Assembly: GCA_937893945.1 (NCBI GenBank)
Contig: CALCTA010000101.1
Span: 1-33,985, forward strand
Reading direction: 5' to 3'
Source of the DNA: an uncultured Clostridia bacterium
GTDB lineage: Bacteria > Bacillota > Clostridia > Oscillospirales > CAG-272
Length of the DNA: 33,985 nt
Positions 14,419-22,095 of this stretch are shown here, piece by piece. A program made the translations under genes and the position numbers. Below the pieces are notes generated by a model. The model had not been told where the DNA came from. It made no database searches and saw only the letters and a list, made by a program, of their open reading frames with translations. Position 1 is the stretch's first letter. Each line of letters starts with the position of its first letter.

Positions 14419-15870
14419 ATGTTGTGTAAGGATTTTGCATACAGAGGACTTATAAGTTATTTTGAAAAGATCTCGGCTATTCCGCGCCCCTCTTTCCACG
14501 AGGAGAAGATAGCTGACTACCTTTGCGCATTTGCAGAGGAAAGAGGACTTGAATATTACAGAGACGGGATACACAACGTCTTTATCAAGCTCCCCGCAAG
14601 CGAGGGCAGAGAGGGCGAGGCTGCGGTGCTTCTTCAGGGACATACCGATATGGTGTGCGAGAAGAACTCGGACGTTGAGCACGACTTTATGAACGAGGGC
14701 ATCAAGCTTCTTGAGAAGGACGGTTGGCTCAGAGCAGACGGCACTACTCTCGGTGCTGATAACGGTGTTGCGGTTGCGGCTATGCTTTATATACTTGACG
14801 GAGCGGAGGGCAATCTCCCCTCGCATCCGCCTATCGAGTGCCTTTTCACAGTTTCCGAGGAGGTCGGACTTGAGGGCGCGACCGGCTTTGACTATAGCCG
14901 TGTGAGCGCTACGAGAATGATAAATATGGACAGTGCTGACGAGTCCGAGATAATCGCAGGCTGTGCGGGCGGTGTCAGAAGCACGCTTAGCTTCACACCT
15001 GCATATATTGATGCTCCCACGGGCGCAAAAACGCTTACTGTTTCTATAGGCGGTCTTGCGGGCGGACATTCGGGTGAGGACATAAACAAGGGCAGAGCAA
15101 ACGCAAATAAGCTGCTCGGCAGAATATTGCTCTCTATCTCGCATAATGTGGCTCTCTCGCTCGTATCTATAAACGGCGGCAGCAAGGATAACGCTATTCC
15201 TCGTGAGGCGGTTGCAACTATATGCACCTCTGACCCCGAGGGCTTCTGTGCGGCAGTTGAGAAAATGGCGGACGTGATCCGCGCAGAGCTGAGCCACGAC
15301 GACGATTGCTTTTCGATCACTATTTCTCAGAGTGAGGCGGCAGAGAAGGTAATGGATGCCGAGGCGCAGAAGAAGATACTCTTCCTGCTTGCGACCGTGC
15401 AGAACGGAATTTTTGAAATGAATCACAATATCGCAGGGCTTGTTGAGTTCTCAAGAAATCTCGGCGTAATTGAGACCAAGGAGAGTGGCGAGGTAGAGTT
15501 TACATTCCTTGCAAGATCTCCTCAGGCGTCGCATACCGATTCTTCTCTTGAGCAGCTTGGCGCTTACGCCGAGATGCTTGGAATGAAGCATACTATCGTC
15601 AATTCCTATCCCGGTTGGAAGTATGCCGAAGTTTCGCCTCTGCGCGAGAAGTACGCCGAGTGCTACAAGGCGCTCTTTGGCAAGGAGCCGCGCGTGCTTA
15701 CCATCCACGCGGGACTTGAGTGCGGAATAATCAGCCAGAAGCTGCCCGCGCTTGATATAATCTCCTGCGGACCTATCGTGCTTGATCTCCATTCTCCCGA
15801 CGAGGCGCTTAATATTGCTTCTCTCGAGCGCTTCTTCACGGTTATCAAAAACGTTATTAAGGAAATATAA
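14419..15870 (+). CDS. pepD: Aminoacyl-histidine dipeptidase (PepD-like, M20 family)
   Basis: Cytosolic Zn-dependent dipeptidase (Xaa-His dipeptidase, also called peptidase D) of the M20 family. The 483-residue product has the metal site split as in the family: QGHTDMVCE (His75, Asp77), LGADNGVAVA (Asp114), SEEVGLEGA (general base Glu147, metal ligand Glu148), and a late His in SPDEALNIASLERF context (VLDLHSPDE). A dimerisation domain sits in the middle (about 200-370). I chose ATG 14419 over GTG 14407 because the latter is part of the likely binding site GTGAGG. A bidirectional terminator separates it from the convergent transporter gene. Function is peptide nitrogen recovery. Confidence 0.93.
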   Translation: MLCKDFAYRGLISYFEKISAIPRPSFHEEKIADYLCAFAEERGLEYYRDGIHNVFIKLPASEGREGEAAVLLQGHTDMVCEKNSDVEHDFMNEGIKLLEKDGWLRADGTTLGADNGVAVAAMLYILDGAEGNLPSHPPIECLFTVSEEVGLEGATGFDYSRVSATRMINMDSADESEIIAGCAGGVRSTLSFTPAYIDAPTGAKTLTVSIGGLAGGHSGEDINKGRANANKLLGRILLSISHNVALSLVSINGGSKDNAIPREAVATICTSDPEGFCAAVEKMADVIRAELSHDDDCFSITISQSEAAEKVMDAEAQKKILFLLATVQNGIFEMNHNIAGLVEFSRNLGVIETKESGEVEFTFLARSPQASHTDSSLEQLGAYAEMLGMKHTIVNSYPGWKYAEVSPLREKYAECYKALFGKEPRVLTIHAGLECGIISQKLPALDIISCGPIVLDLHSPDEALNIASLERFFTVIKNVIKEI

Positions 15871-15874
15871 AACA

Positions 15875-15911
15875 AACGAGCCCCGACGTGTCGGGGCTCG
15901 TTGCTTTTTTT
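15875..15911. terminator. Bidirectional terminator between pepD and the NhaC-family gene
   Basis: A 13-bp perfect stem at 15875-15902 (arm AACGAGCCCCGAC) with T residues at 15905-15911 on the plus strand and a T-rich sequence on the minus strand. It serves both convergent genes; its right edge lies just before the stop codon at 15917. Confidence 0.92.
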
Positions 15912-15916
15912 ATGCG

Positions 15917-17467
15917 TTATACTTTCTTTTTGCTTGCCATTTTGAAAATGAAGACTATTCCTGCGAAGAGAACGAGAGCGGATGCCCACATGATCACGCC
16001 GCAGAGAACGCCGCCGAGGCTCGCGCAAAGTCCTGCGATAACGTAGGAGACCGCTGCTATCGCGGCTACCGTCAGTGCGTAGGGGAGCTGGGTGTTTACA
16101 TGGTCAACGTGGTTGCACCCAGCACCTGCGGAGGCGAGAATGGTGGTGTCCGAAATGGGAGAAACGTGGTCGCCGAATACCGCGCCGCCAAGGGTTGCGG
16201 AAACGGTGAGAAGAACCATAGTTCCGCTGCTTCCGAGAATGGTTACTGCGATCGGAACAAGCACGCCAAACGTTCCCCAGGACGTTCCCGTAGCAAACGC
16301 GATAGCGCCTGCGAGAACGAAGAAGATAGCGGGGAAGAGGAACTGCGGGAAGGAGCTATTTGCGAGGTTCTCGGCAACGAAGGACTGCGCGTCGAGATAT
16401 CCGCCCTTAGCACCCATAATGCCCGAGATGGACCATGCGAAAGTGAGGATAAGTATCGCGGGAACCATCGCCTTAAAGCCCTCTGTGAAGCTTCCGGTGA
16501 TCTCCTTGAAGGAGACTACGCGAGCGATCATATAATATACGGCAATGATGATAAGAGCAAATGTGGAGCCGATAGCGAGCGACATACCTGCATCACAGTT
16601 GGAAAACGCCTCGATGACGTTAGCCGACTGAAGCTCGGAGCCTATAAGGCCTGTATCCCAGTTGTAGAAGAAGCCAGTGAAGAGCATTCCGCCGATACAG
16701 CAGATGATAAGAATGATAACGGGGATGATGAGGTGGTGGACCTTTCCTCTGGGGTTGGAGGTTATCTCTGCGCCGCTATCGGAGTTGCCCTCAGCGCCTG
16801 CGTGGAGATCGCCCGTGGTCTCTGCGATAAGCTCGTTCTTCTTCATCTTGCCGAAGTCAAACTTAAAGATGCAGAGTGCAAATACCATAACGAGAGTGAG
16901 GAGTGCATATACGTTAAAGGGAATGGTGCTGATAAATACCATCAGACCGTCGCCCTCAAGCTCACCTGCAACTGCTGCCGCCCAGCTCGAGATAGGAGCG
17001 ATGATGCAGACGGGTGCTGCGGTGGAGTCGATGATATAAGCGAGCTTTGCTCTCGAGATCTTGAACTTGTCGGTAACGGGGCGCATTACAGAGCCGACCG
17101 TAAGACAGTTGAAGTAGTCGTCAACGAAGATAAGGCAGCCGAGTGCCGCGGTAGCCGCAAGAGCGCCGCCCTTGGACTTTATCTTCTTGCCTGCCCAGTC
17201 GCCGTACGCCTTAGCGCCGCCCGACTTCTGCAAAAGAACTACCAGGATTCCAAGTACGACGAGGAAAACGATTATCGGGGTGTTAGCGCCGACCTTTTCG
17301 CTCATTACCTGGAAGAGTGTGAACATAGCGTTGAGGGGATTGCCGCCTGCGTACATCATCGCGCCGACGAATATTCCCAAGAACAGTGAAACGTAAACCT
17401 GCTTTGTTACCAGCGCAAGCACTATAGCAATGAGTGCGGGTAAGAAAGCCCATAAGGTACCTTCCAT
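15917..17467 (-). CDS. NhaC-family transporter, probable lysine transporter (LysW-like)
   Basis: Integral membrane protein of 516 residues with about 12 hydrophobic segments. FVDDYFNCLTVGSVMRPVTDKF, ISSWAAAVAG, ATGTSWGTFGVLVPIA and GDHVSPISDTTILASAGAGCNHVDHV are signatures of the NhaC branch of the ion transporter superfamily. A hydrophilic loop near residues 210-245 is variable. The family name suggests Na+/H+ exchange, but the gene is preceded by a lysine riboswitch, and NhaC-family genes under such riboswitches have been proposed by comparative genomics to be lysine transporters (LysW). The AAAGGAGAG site (17472-17480) fits the ATG at 17467. Likely repressed when lysine is high. Confidence 0.9.
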   Translation of the reverse strand: MEGTLWAFLPALIAIVLALVTKQVYVSLFLGIFVGAMMYAGGNPLNAMFTLFQVMSEKVGANTPIIVFLVVLGILVVLLQKSGGAKAYGDWAGKKIKSKGGALAATAALGCLIFVDDYFNCLTVGSVMRPVTDKFKISRAKLAYIIDSTAAPVCIIAPISSWAAAVAGELEGDGLMVFISTIPFNVYALLTLVMVFALCIFKFDFGKMKKNELIAETTGDLHAGAEGNSDSGAEITSNPRGKVHHLIIPVIILIICCIGGMLFTGFFYNWDTGLIGSELQSANVIEAFSNCDAGMSLAIGSTFALIIIAVYYMIARVVSFKEITGSFTEGFKAMVPAILILTFAWSISGIMGAKGGYLDAQSFVAENLANSSFPQFLFPAIFFVLAGAIAFATGTSWGTFGVLVPIAVTILGSSGTMVLLTVSATLGGAVFGDHVSPISDTTILASAGAGCNHVDHVNTQLPYALTVAAIAAVSYVIAGLCASLGGVLCGVIMWASALVLFAGIVFIFKMASKKKV

Positions 17468-17501
17468 TTTAACTCTCCTTTATTTTTTGATTTTTGTAAA
17501 T

Positions 17502-17532
17502 AAAAAAACCGCAAGAGCGGAGCTCTTGCGGT
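17502..17532 (-). terminator. Lysine riboswitch terminator
   Basis: On the minus strand ACCGCAAGAGC (17532-17522) pairs with GCTCTTGCGGT (17518-17508) around a 3-base loop, then seven T residues (17508-17502). It lies between the aptamer and the transporter start, the classic attenuator position. Confidence 0.9.
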
Positions 17533-17535
17533 AAA

Positions 17536-17712
17536 ATTACCCAGACAAGTTAAGATAGCGCTCCACAAAACGTGACAGTGCAAGGCATATTCTGCGCTTA
17601 CACCAGCGATACGCAAAACGACCCTTGCGTAAAGCTTCGGCAAGAAGACCTTTCACCCGACGGAGCCGTCCGTTTGCTCGGGGTACTTATCCTTCCCGCA
17701 CCTCTATCATTA
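17536..17712 (-). promoter_or_regulatory. Lysine riboswitch (L box) aptamer
   Basis: Read on the minus strand, the element has GATAGAGGTGCGG at its 5' end, then AGTACCCCGAGC, GGGTGAAAGG, TTGCCGAAGC, CGCTGGTGTAAGCGC, GCACTGTCACG and a closing CTATCTTAACTTGTCTGGG. P1 pairs GATAG (17708-17704) with CTATC (17558-17554), extended by TTAA pairs. These are L-box consensus features in the right order. This explains the whole 320-base gap between the transporter and the next gene to the right. Confidence 0.93.
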
Positions 17713-17717
17713 AGTTA

Positions 17718-17744
17718 ATTATATGTTACCACACAGTTCGACAA
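17718..17744 (-). promoter_or_regulatory. Promoter of the lysine riboswitch transcript
   Basis: TATAAT on the minus strand at 17723-17718 puts the expected start about 7 bases on, right at the aptamer. The -35 is weak: TTGTCG at 17744-17739 has only a 15-base spacer. Confidence 0.55.
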
Positions 17745-17780
17745 AAATCAATAGTTTTTGAATGATTTTTTGCAAAAAAT

Positions 17781-17804
17781 GCACAAATTTTAAAATTTTT
17801 TGTG
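17781..17804 (-). terminator. Possible A/T-rich terminator of the 154-residue membrane protein gene
   Basis: On the minus strand CACAAA pairs with TTTGTG across an A/T-rich inner part, then CATTTTTT. It overlaps the stop codon. The stem is weak, so this is tentative. Confidence 0.3.
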
Positions 17805-18254
17805 TCTTTTGACCTTTTTTTGCATCGTTCCGAGAAATGAGCCAACGATAGACAGCGGTATAACGAGTAGGCGCAGGATAATAGTGTGGCTCGGCGCGCT
17901 GTCAGTCTCAGCCGTGGGGATAAATAAAAGAAGCGCGGATAGAATGAGCATAAAGAGAATGCCCGTGGCAATACCGCACAAGAGAGAGTCCTCTTTGTGA
18001 TTGCGCTTGACGGATGCAAACCCCGAGACGAGCGCGGAGAGATATATCGCGGCAAGGCTTAAGGCGAAGGTGAGCGAGTGGGGGTTATCTAAGGCAAGGC
18101 AAAGACCTGAAAAAATGAGTATTAAAGCTGAAAAGCAGAGCAGTCCGAGCCCCGTGCCCGTGGCAACGCTGACGGACAGTGCTCCAAGGCGGCTTGCCTT
18201 TTGAGTGCTGCTGAATTTATGTGTGTTCTTGTGTGCAGAGCTCGTATTTTTCAT
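17790..18254 (-). CDS. Small membrane protein resembling TIGR04086 (YrzE-like) family
   Basis: The 154-residue product has a hydrophilic N-terminus of about 30 residues followed by four hydrophobic segments (about 35-55, 62-82, 95-115 and 125-145) and a basic tail (KKVKRHKK), consistent with a four-helix inner membrane protein of the TIGR04086/YrzE type. Function is unknown for that family. I chose the ATG at 18254 because AAGGAGA sits 5 bases upstream; a longer frame to 18353 would add a basic, non-conserved leader. It is divergently oriented from the decarboxylase operon. A 10-bp palindrome CTACATGTAG near 18333 lies in its upstream region and could be an operator, but I cannot match it to a regulator. 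Confidence 0.7.
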   Translation of the reverse strand: MKNTSSAHKNTHKFSSTQKASRLGALSVSVATGTGLGLLCFSALILIFSGLCLALDNPHSLTFALSLAAIYLSALVSGFASVKRNHKEDSLLCGIATGILFMLILSALLLFIPTAETDSAPSHTIILRLLVIPLSIVGSFLGTMQKKVKRHKKF

Positions 18255-18385
18255 GTCGTTCTCCTTTTTATTCTGAAGTTTGATCTTACTGTAAATATAT
18301 TTGTTTTTTCGGGCGTATATGTGGGAATAATATCTACATGTAGTAAAGTTCACATAAAATTAACAAATATATTTTACCGCTTTGC

Positions 18386-18414
18386 TTGAAAAAGTGTACG
18401 GATTGTGGTAAAAT
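18386..18414 (+). promoter_or_regulatory. Sigma-A promoter of the decarboxylase operon
   Basis: TTGAAA at 18386-18391, 17-base spacer, TAAAAT at 18409-18414 with an extended -10 TG at 18406-18407. The leader of about 70 nt contains a small GTGGT/ACCAC hairpin. CGGAGGC provides the binding site for the first gene. Confidence 0.8.
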
Positions 18415-18494
18415 TACATTAAAATTGGGGTAATGTGGTAGATTGAAAAACCACCGATAAAAATACTCTCAAAAGATGAAACGGAGGCACATTT

Positions 18495-19874
18495 ATGGTA
18501 CAGATTGACGAAAAAATGTACGGTCAGTCCAAGGCAAAGCTTGAGGCGATATTTGACGCCGGAACCTTTGTCGAGCTTGGCGCATATACGAAGCGTCAGG
18601 GCAGTGAGGCTGATTTTGAGGGTGTCCTTTGCGGCTACGGAGCGGTAAGCGGCGAGCTTGCCTTCGCATTCGTTCAGGACAGTGGCAGAACCAAGGGCGC
18701 GTTTGGCGAGCGCCATGCGAAGAAGATAGCAAATCTCTATTCTCTCGCTATTAAGAACGGCGCACCCGTTATAGGTGTATTTGACAGCGCAGGCGCGGTT
18801 ATCTACGACGGCGCGGCGGCTATGGCGGCTTACGGCAGATTTATGAAGTGCATTTCCGATGCTTCGGGAATAGTTCCTCAGATAGCGGTCATAGACGGAG
18901 TTTGCGGCGGTTCGTCTGCCGTTGCGGCTTCGATGTTCGATTTCGTAGTAACCGTTAAGGATGCTTCCAAGCTTTACGTAAATTCTCCCTTCGTTGTGGG
19001 AGCTGAGGCAGGCAAGGCTGATTTCGCGGCTGAGCACGGTCTCTCCGCATACAACGCGAAGGACGAGGCAGACGCTTTTGCTTACGCGCGAAAGCTCATT
19101 TCTCTCCTTCCCGCTAACAACGCGAGCGGTGCTTACACCGAGTGCGCTGACGATATGAACAGAGCGGTTGCAGTTGATGCAGATAACTATAAGGCAGAGG
19201 AGCTCGTTGCTGCTCTTGCCGATAACGGCGCATTCACTCGTGTTTATGCTGATTACACCAACAACTTCGTTCTCGGCTTTGCTTCCTTTGGCGGCATCAC
19301 CGCAGGCGTAGTTGCTTCTAACCCCGAAAATAAGGGAATTCTTGATATCAAGTCCGCAAGAGCTATCTCGAAGCTCGTCGGTCTTTGCGACAGCTTCTCG
19401 ATCCCCGTGCTCACTCTCGTTGACAGCGAGGGACTTGACGTAAGCCTTGAGGCTGAAAGCGCGGCTTACGCATCCGAGCTTGCAAGACTTGCTTACGCTT
19501 ATACATCCTCTGAAAACGCAAAGCTTACTGTAGTTGTAGGCAAGGCGTACGGTGCTGCATTCACGCTTCTCGGCTCTAAGTCGGTAGGCGCTGATATGGC
19601 TCTCGCACTCCCCACCGCTTGCATCAGCGTTCTCTCGCCTGAGGCGTCTGTTGCATTCGTTTGGAACTCCAAGGTAGGAGAGAAGAGCCGCGAGGAGCTT
19701 GAGACCGAGTGGAAAGAAAAGTGCGCGTCGGCGGCTGAGGCTTGCGATTGCGGCGAGATAGACGACGTAGTTGCTCCCGAGGAGCTTCGTGCAAGAGTTT
19801 GCGCTTCGTTTGCGATGCTCGCATCCAAGGCAGAGGGAACTCCCACACGTCGCCATGCGAATATGCCTCTCTGA
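18495..19874 (+). CDS. Biotin-dependent carboxyltransferase subunit (MmdA/12S-like), divergent
   Basis: Crotonase-fold carboxyltransferase of 459 residues, related to methylmalonyl-CoA decarboxylase alpha, propionyl-CoA carboxylase beta and the transcarboxylase 12S subunit. Two homologous halves are visible. The N-half has FVELGAYTKRQ and VFDSAGAVIYDG (Asp97-Gly106), then IVPQIAVIDGVCGGSSAV; the C-half has FSIPVLTLVDSEG, VVVGKAYGAAFTLLGSKSVGA and ALALPTACISVLSPEASV. The family normally reads DSGGARIQEG in the N-half and VDxPGFLPG in the C-half, so both acyl-CoA/biotin binding loops are altered, including loss of the Arg. It is about 50 residues shorter than MmdA, mainly at the N-terminus. First gene of a five-gene operon with OadG-, BCCP-, OadB- and OadA-like proteins. 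Substrate is uncertain: methylmalonyl-CoA by family, but the altered loops leave that open. Confidence 0.88.
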   Translation: MVQIDEKMYGQSKAKLEAIFDAGTFVELGAYTKRQGSEADFEGVLCGYGAVSGELAFAFVQDSGRTKGAFGERHAKKIANLYSLAIKNGAPVIGVFDSAGAVIYDGAAAMAAYGRFMKCISDASGIVPQIAVIDGVCGGSSAVAASMFDFVVTVKDASKLYVNSPFVVGAEAGKADFAAEHGLSAYNAKDEADAFAYARKLISLLPANNASGAYTECADDMNRAVAVDADNYKAEELVAALADNGAFTRVYADYTNNFVLGFASFGGITAGVVASNPENKGILDIKSARAISKLVGLCDSFSIPVLTLVDSEGLDVSLEAESAAYASELARLAYAYTSSENAKLTVVVGKAYGAAFTLLGSKSVGADMALALPTACISVLSPEASVAFVWNSKVGEKSREELETEWKEKCASAAEACDCGEIDDVVAPEELRARVCASFAMLASKAEGTPTRRHANMPL

Positions 19875-19889
19875 TTTCGGAGGTAGCAA

Positions 19890-20276
19890 ATGTTTATAAA
19901 CGGATTTATTCAGCCGACGGCAGCAGCTATTCCGGCTGAGACATTGGAAATGATGTGGCAGATGCCGCTTCTCGGTATGGGAATGATATTTGCCGTACTC
20001 GCTACCCTTTGGGCAGTGCTTGTGCTCTTTAAATTTATCTTTGCAAAGCCTGCTCCCAAGAAAAAGAGCGAGCCTGCCGCACCTAAGGCAGAGCCTGTAG
20101 TTATTCCCGAGCCTGTGGTCGCTCCTGCGGCAAACAACGATGCGGAGCTTATCGCAGTTCTCACGGCGGCTATAGTTGCTTACGAGGCAAGTCAGGGTAA
20201 TGAAGTTGCTCCCGGCGACTTCAGAGTAGTGTCCTTCCGCAGAACTAACGGCGGCAAGGCGTGGAATTCTAAATAA
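19890..20276 (+). CDS. oadG: OadG-like small membrane subunit of Na+ pump decarboxylase
   Basis: The gamma subunit anchors and assembles the decarboxylase complex. The 128-residue product has one membrane span at about 24-52 (MPLLGMGMIFAVLATLWAVLVLFKFIF), then a Pro/Ala/Lys-rich linker (APKKKSEPAAPKAEP) and a C-terminal domain with AELIAVLTAAIVAYEASQG and FRVVSFRRTN, as in OadG/MmdD-type proteins. It starts 15 bases after the carboxyltransferase stop with a GGAGG site. Family members are short and poorly conserved, so context carries much of the call. Confidence 0.85.
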   Translation: MFINGFIQPTAAAIPAETLEMMWQMPLLGMGMIFAVLATLWAVLVLFKFIFAKPAPKKKSEPAAPKAEPVVIPEPVVAPAANNDAELIAVLTAAIVAYEASQGNEVAPGDFRVVSFRRTNGGKAWNSK

Positions 20277-20309
20277 TTTAACTTATTTGAAAGGTTTGAG
20301 GTATTAATT

Positions 20310-20693
20310 ATGAAAACTTATAACATTACCGTTAACGGTGTTACCTATACTGTTGAAGTTGAAGAAGTAGGCGCAACCGCTTCCGCGCCCGTAGCAGCAG
20401 CTCCCGTAGCAGCTCCCGCAGCAGCACCCGCTGCACCCAAGGCAGCTCCCGCAGCTCCTAAGGCAAGCGGAGCAGCAGGCGCAGTAAGCGTTAAGGCTCC
20501 TATGCCCGGCAATATTATGAAGGTCAACTGCAAGGTCGGTGCTTCTGTTAAGAAGGGCGACGTTCTCGTAGTTCTTGAGGCTATGAAGATGGAGAACGAT
20601 ATCTGCGCTCCCCAGGATGGCGTAGTTGCAAGCGTTGAGGTTTCTCAGGGCGCAAGCGTTGAGACAGATGCTCTTCTCGTAACTCTCAACTGA
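20310..20693 (+). CDS. Biotin carboxyl carrier protein
   Basis: A 127-residue biotin carrier (like MmdC, or the transcarboxylase 1.3S subunit). Residues 1-25 form the beta-rich start (YNITVNGVTYTVEVEEV), 26-55 an Ala/Pro swinging arm (repeats of APVAA and AAPKA), and 57-127 the biotinyl domain with the attachment motif EAMKMEN at Lys93 and the GD.L/V...G hairpins. It shuttles CO2 between the carboxyltransferase(s) and the membrane pump. Third gene of the operon. Confidence 0.95.
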   Translation: MKTYNITVNGVTYTVEVEEVGATASAPVAAAPVAAPAAAPAAPKAAPAAPKASGAAGAVSVKAPMPGNIMKVNCKVGASVKKGDVLVVLEAMKMENDICAPQDGVVASVEVSQGASVETDALLVTLN

Positions 20694-20735
20694 TTTTCTC
20701 TCATTTGCCAAATTTAATGAAAGGAAAACAGTTGT

Positions 20736-22076
20736 ATGCTTGAAACAATACAGAATTTTTTAAGCACGACGGGCGTAGCGCGGCTGTTTGAAAGCAGCGA
20801 TTGGTGGCAGACCTTAGTTATGTTCCTCATCGCGTTCGTTCTTGTCTATCTTGCGATAGTCAAGAAATTCGAGCCGTTGTTGCTTCTGCCTATCGCGATA
20901 GGTATGCTTCTTACAAACCTTCCCGGAAGTGGAATGTTCCATCTGGACCTTTTCATTCCGCCGCAGGAGGCAGTCGATGCGCTCGATCTCGCCTTTAAGG
21001 ACGGAATACTTTCGGTAGCAGAGTACGGACAGCTGCTTGAGCACGGTATCGCCGTGGATCAATTCTTCGCGGGTACGACCGACGTAGTCTTTACTCAGGA
21101 AGCATACGATAGCCTTATGCACTCGCTTACCGATATAAATTACGGTGCAGTCCTCAAGACAGGCGGTCTCCTCGATCTCCTTTACCTTGGTGTAAAGCTC
21201 GGAATCTATCCTTGCCTTATCTTTATAGGTATCGGTGCTATGACCGACTTCTCACCCCTTATCTCCAACCCCAAGAGCCTCTTTATCGGTGCAGGCGCAC
21301 AGCTTGGCGTGTTCGTTGCGTTTGCAGGCGCGCTTCTTCTCGGATTTACTCCCGAGGAGGCGGCTTCTATCGGTATTATCGGCGGTGCGGACGGACCTAC
21401 GGCAATACTCGTTACCAAAACGCTCTCGCCTCACCAGCTTGGCGCGATAGCTATCGCGGCATATAGCTATATGGCTCTTATTCCTATGATACAGCCTCCC
21501 TTTATGAAGCTGTTCACCACCAAGAAGGAGCGCAGGATCAAGATGAGCGCGCTTCGTCAGGTATCCAAGACCGAGAAGATACTTTTCCCTGTGATCGTTA
21601 CCTTCGTTATAGGACTTATTCTTCCCGATGCAGTTCCGCTCGTAGGTTGTCTTATGTTCGGTAATCTGCTCAACGTTTGCGGCGTAACCGACAGACTTTC
21701 CAAGACCGCTCAGAACGAGCTTATGAATATCGTTACCATATTCCTCGGCATCTCTGTAGGTGCTACTGCAAGTGCGGCAAACTTCCTGCGTCTTGAAACC
21801 ATCTTTATCATCTGCCTTGGACTCGTAGCTTTCAGCATTTCTACCTGCGGCGGACTTATCACCGCGAAGATAATGAACTGGCTCTCGGGTGGAAAGATCA
21901 ATCCCCTTATCGGCTCTGCGGGCGTTTCCGCAGTTCCTATGGCGGCAAGAGTTTCGCAGACTGTCGGTCAGAAGGAGGATCCCTCGAACTTCCTTCTTAT
22001 GCACGCGATGGGCCCCAACGTTGCGGGTGTTATCGGTTCTGCGGTAGCGGCAGGCGTATTCCTGTCTCGATTTTAA
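20736..22076 (+). CDS. oadB: Na+-translocating decarboxylase beta subunit
   Basis: Polytopic membrane subunit that couples decarboxylation of carboxybiotin to Na+ export. The 446 residues include AIVKKFEPLLLLPIAIGMLL, GAMTDFSPLISNPKSLF, GGADGPTAILVTKTLSP and INPLIGSAGVSAVPMAARVS. The residues known to matter in Klebsiella OadB are kept: the Asp in GGADGPT (Asp219) and the Ser/Arg pair seven residues apart (Ser398, Arg405). A periplasmic loop of about 75 residues near 70-145 exists, but a loop there is also present in Klebsiella. Fourth gene of the operon. Confidence 0.96.
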   Translation: MLETIQNFLSTTGVARLFESSDWWQTLVMFLIAFVLVYLAIVKKFEPLLLLPIAIGMLLTNLPGSGMFHLDLFIPPQEAVDALDLAFKDGILSVAEYGQLLEHGIAVDQFFAGTTDVVFTQEAYDSLMHSLTDINYGAVLKTGGLLDLLYLGVKLGIYPCLIFIGIGAMTDFSPLISNPKSLFIGAGAQLGVFVAFAGALLLGFTPEEAASIGIIGGADGPTAILVTKTLSPHQLGAIAIAAYSYMALIPMIQPPFMKLFTTKKERRIKMSALRQVSKTEKILFPVIVTFVIGLILPDAVPLVGCLMFGNLLNVCGVTDRLSKTAQNELMNIVTIFLGISVGATASAANFLRLETIFIICLGLVAFSISTCGGLITAKIMNWLSGGKINPLIGSAGVSAVPMAARVSQTVGQKEDPSNFLLMHAMGPNVAGVIGSAVAAGVFLSRF

Positions 22077-22095
22077 TTGAACGGAGGTTAGTATA

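Noticed and set aside
15782..17389. Plus-strand ORF of 535 codons opposite the NhaC-family gene
   Set aside because: The translation is Cys/Asp/Arg-rich low-quality sequence; the minus-strand product is a clear membrane transporter with a riboswitch.
17422..17643. Minus-strand ORF of 73 codons overlapping the lysine riboswitch terminator
   Set aside because: It lies within the riboswitch and the transporter start; the sequence is explained by RNA structure.
18331..18342. Palindrome CTACATGTAG as a BlaI/CopY-type operator
   Set aside because: It lacks the two central bases of the TACAnnTGTA operator and there is no regulator gene nearby; it is mentioned only as a possible site in the entry for the 17790-18254 gene.
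18414..19889. Minus-strand ORF of 491 codons opposite the carboxyltransferase gene
   Set aside because: Antisense shadow; the plus-strand gene has a promoter, a binding site and a family match.
20380..20480. Repetitive GCAGCTCCCGCA-like tract
   Set aside because: It encodes the Ala/Pro linker of the biotin carrier protein and is not a mobile or regulatory repeat.
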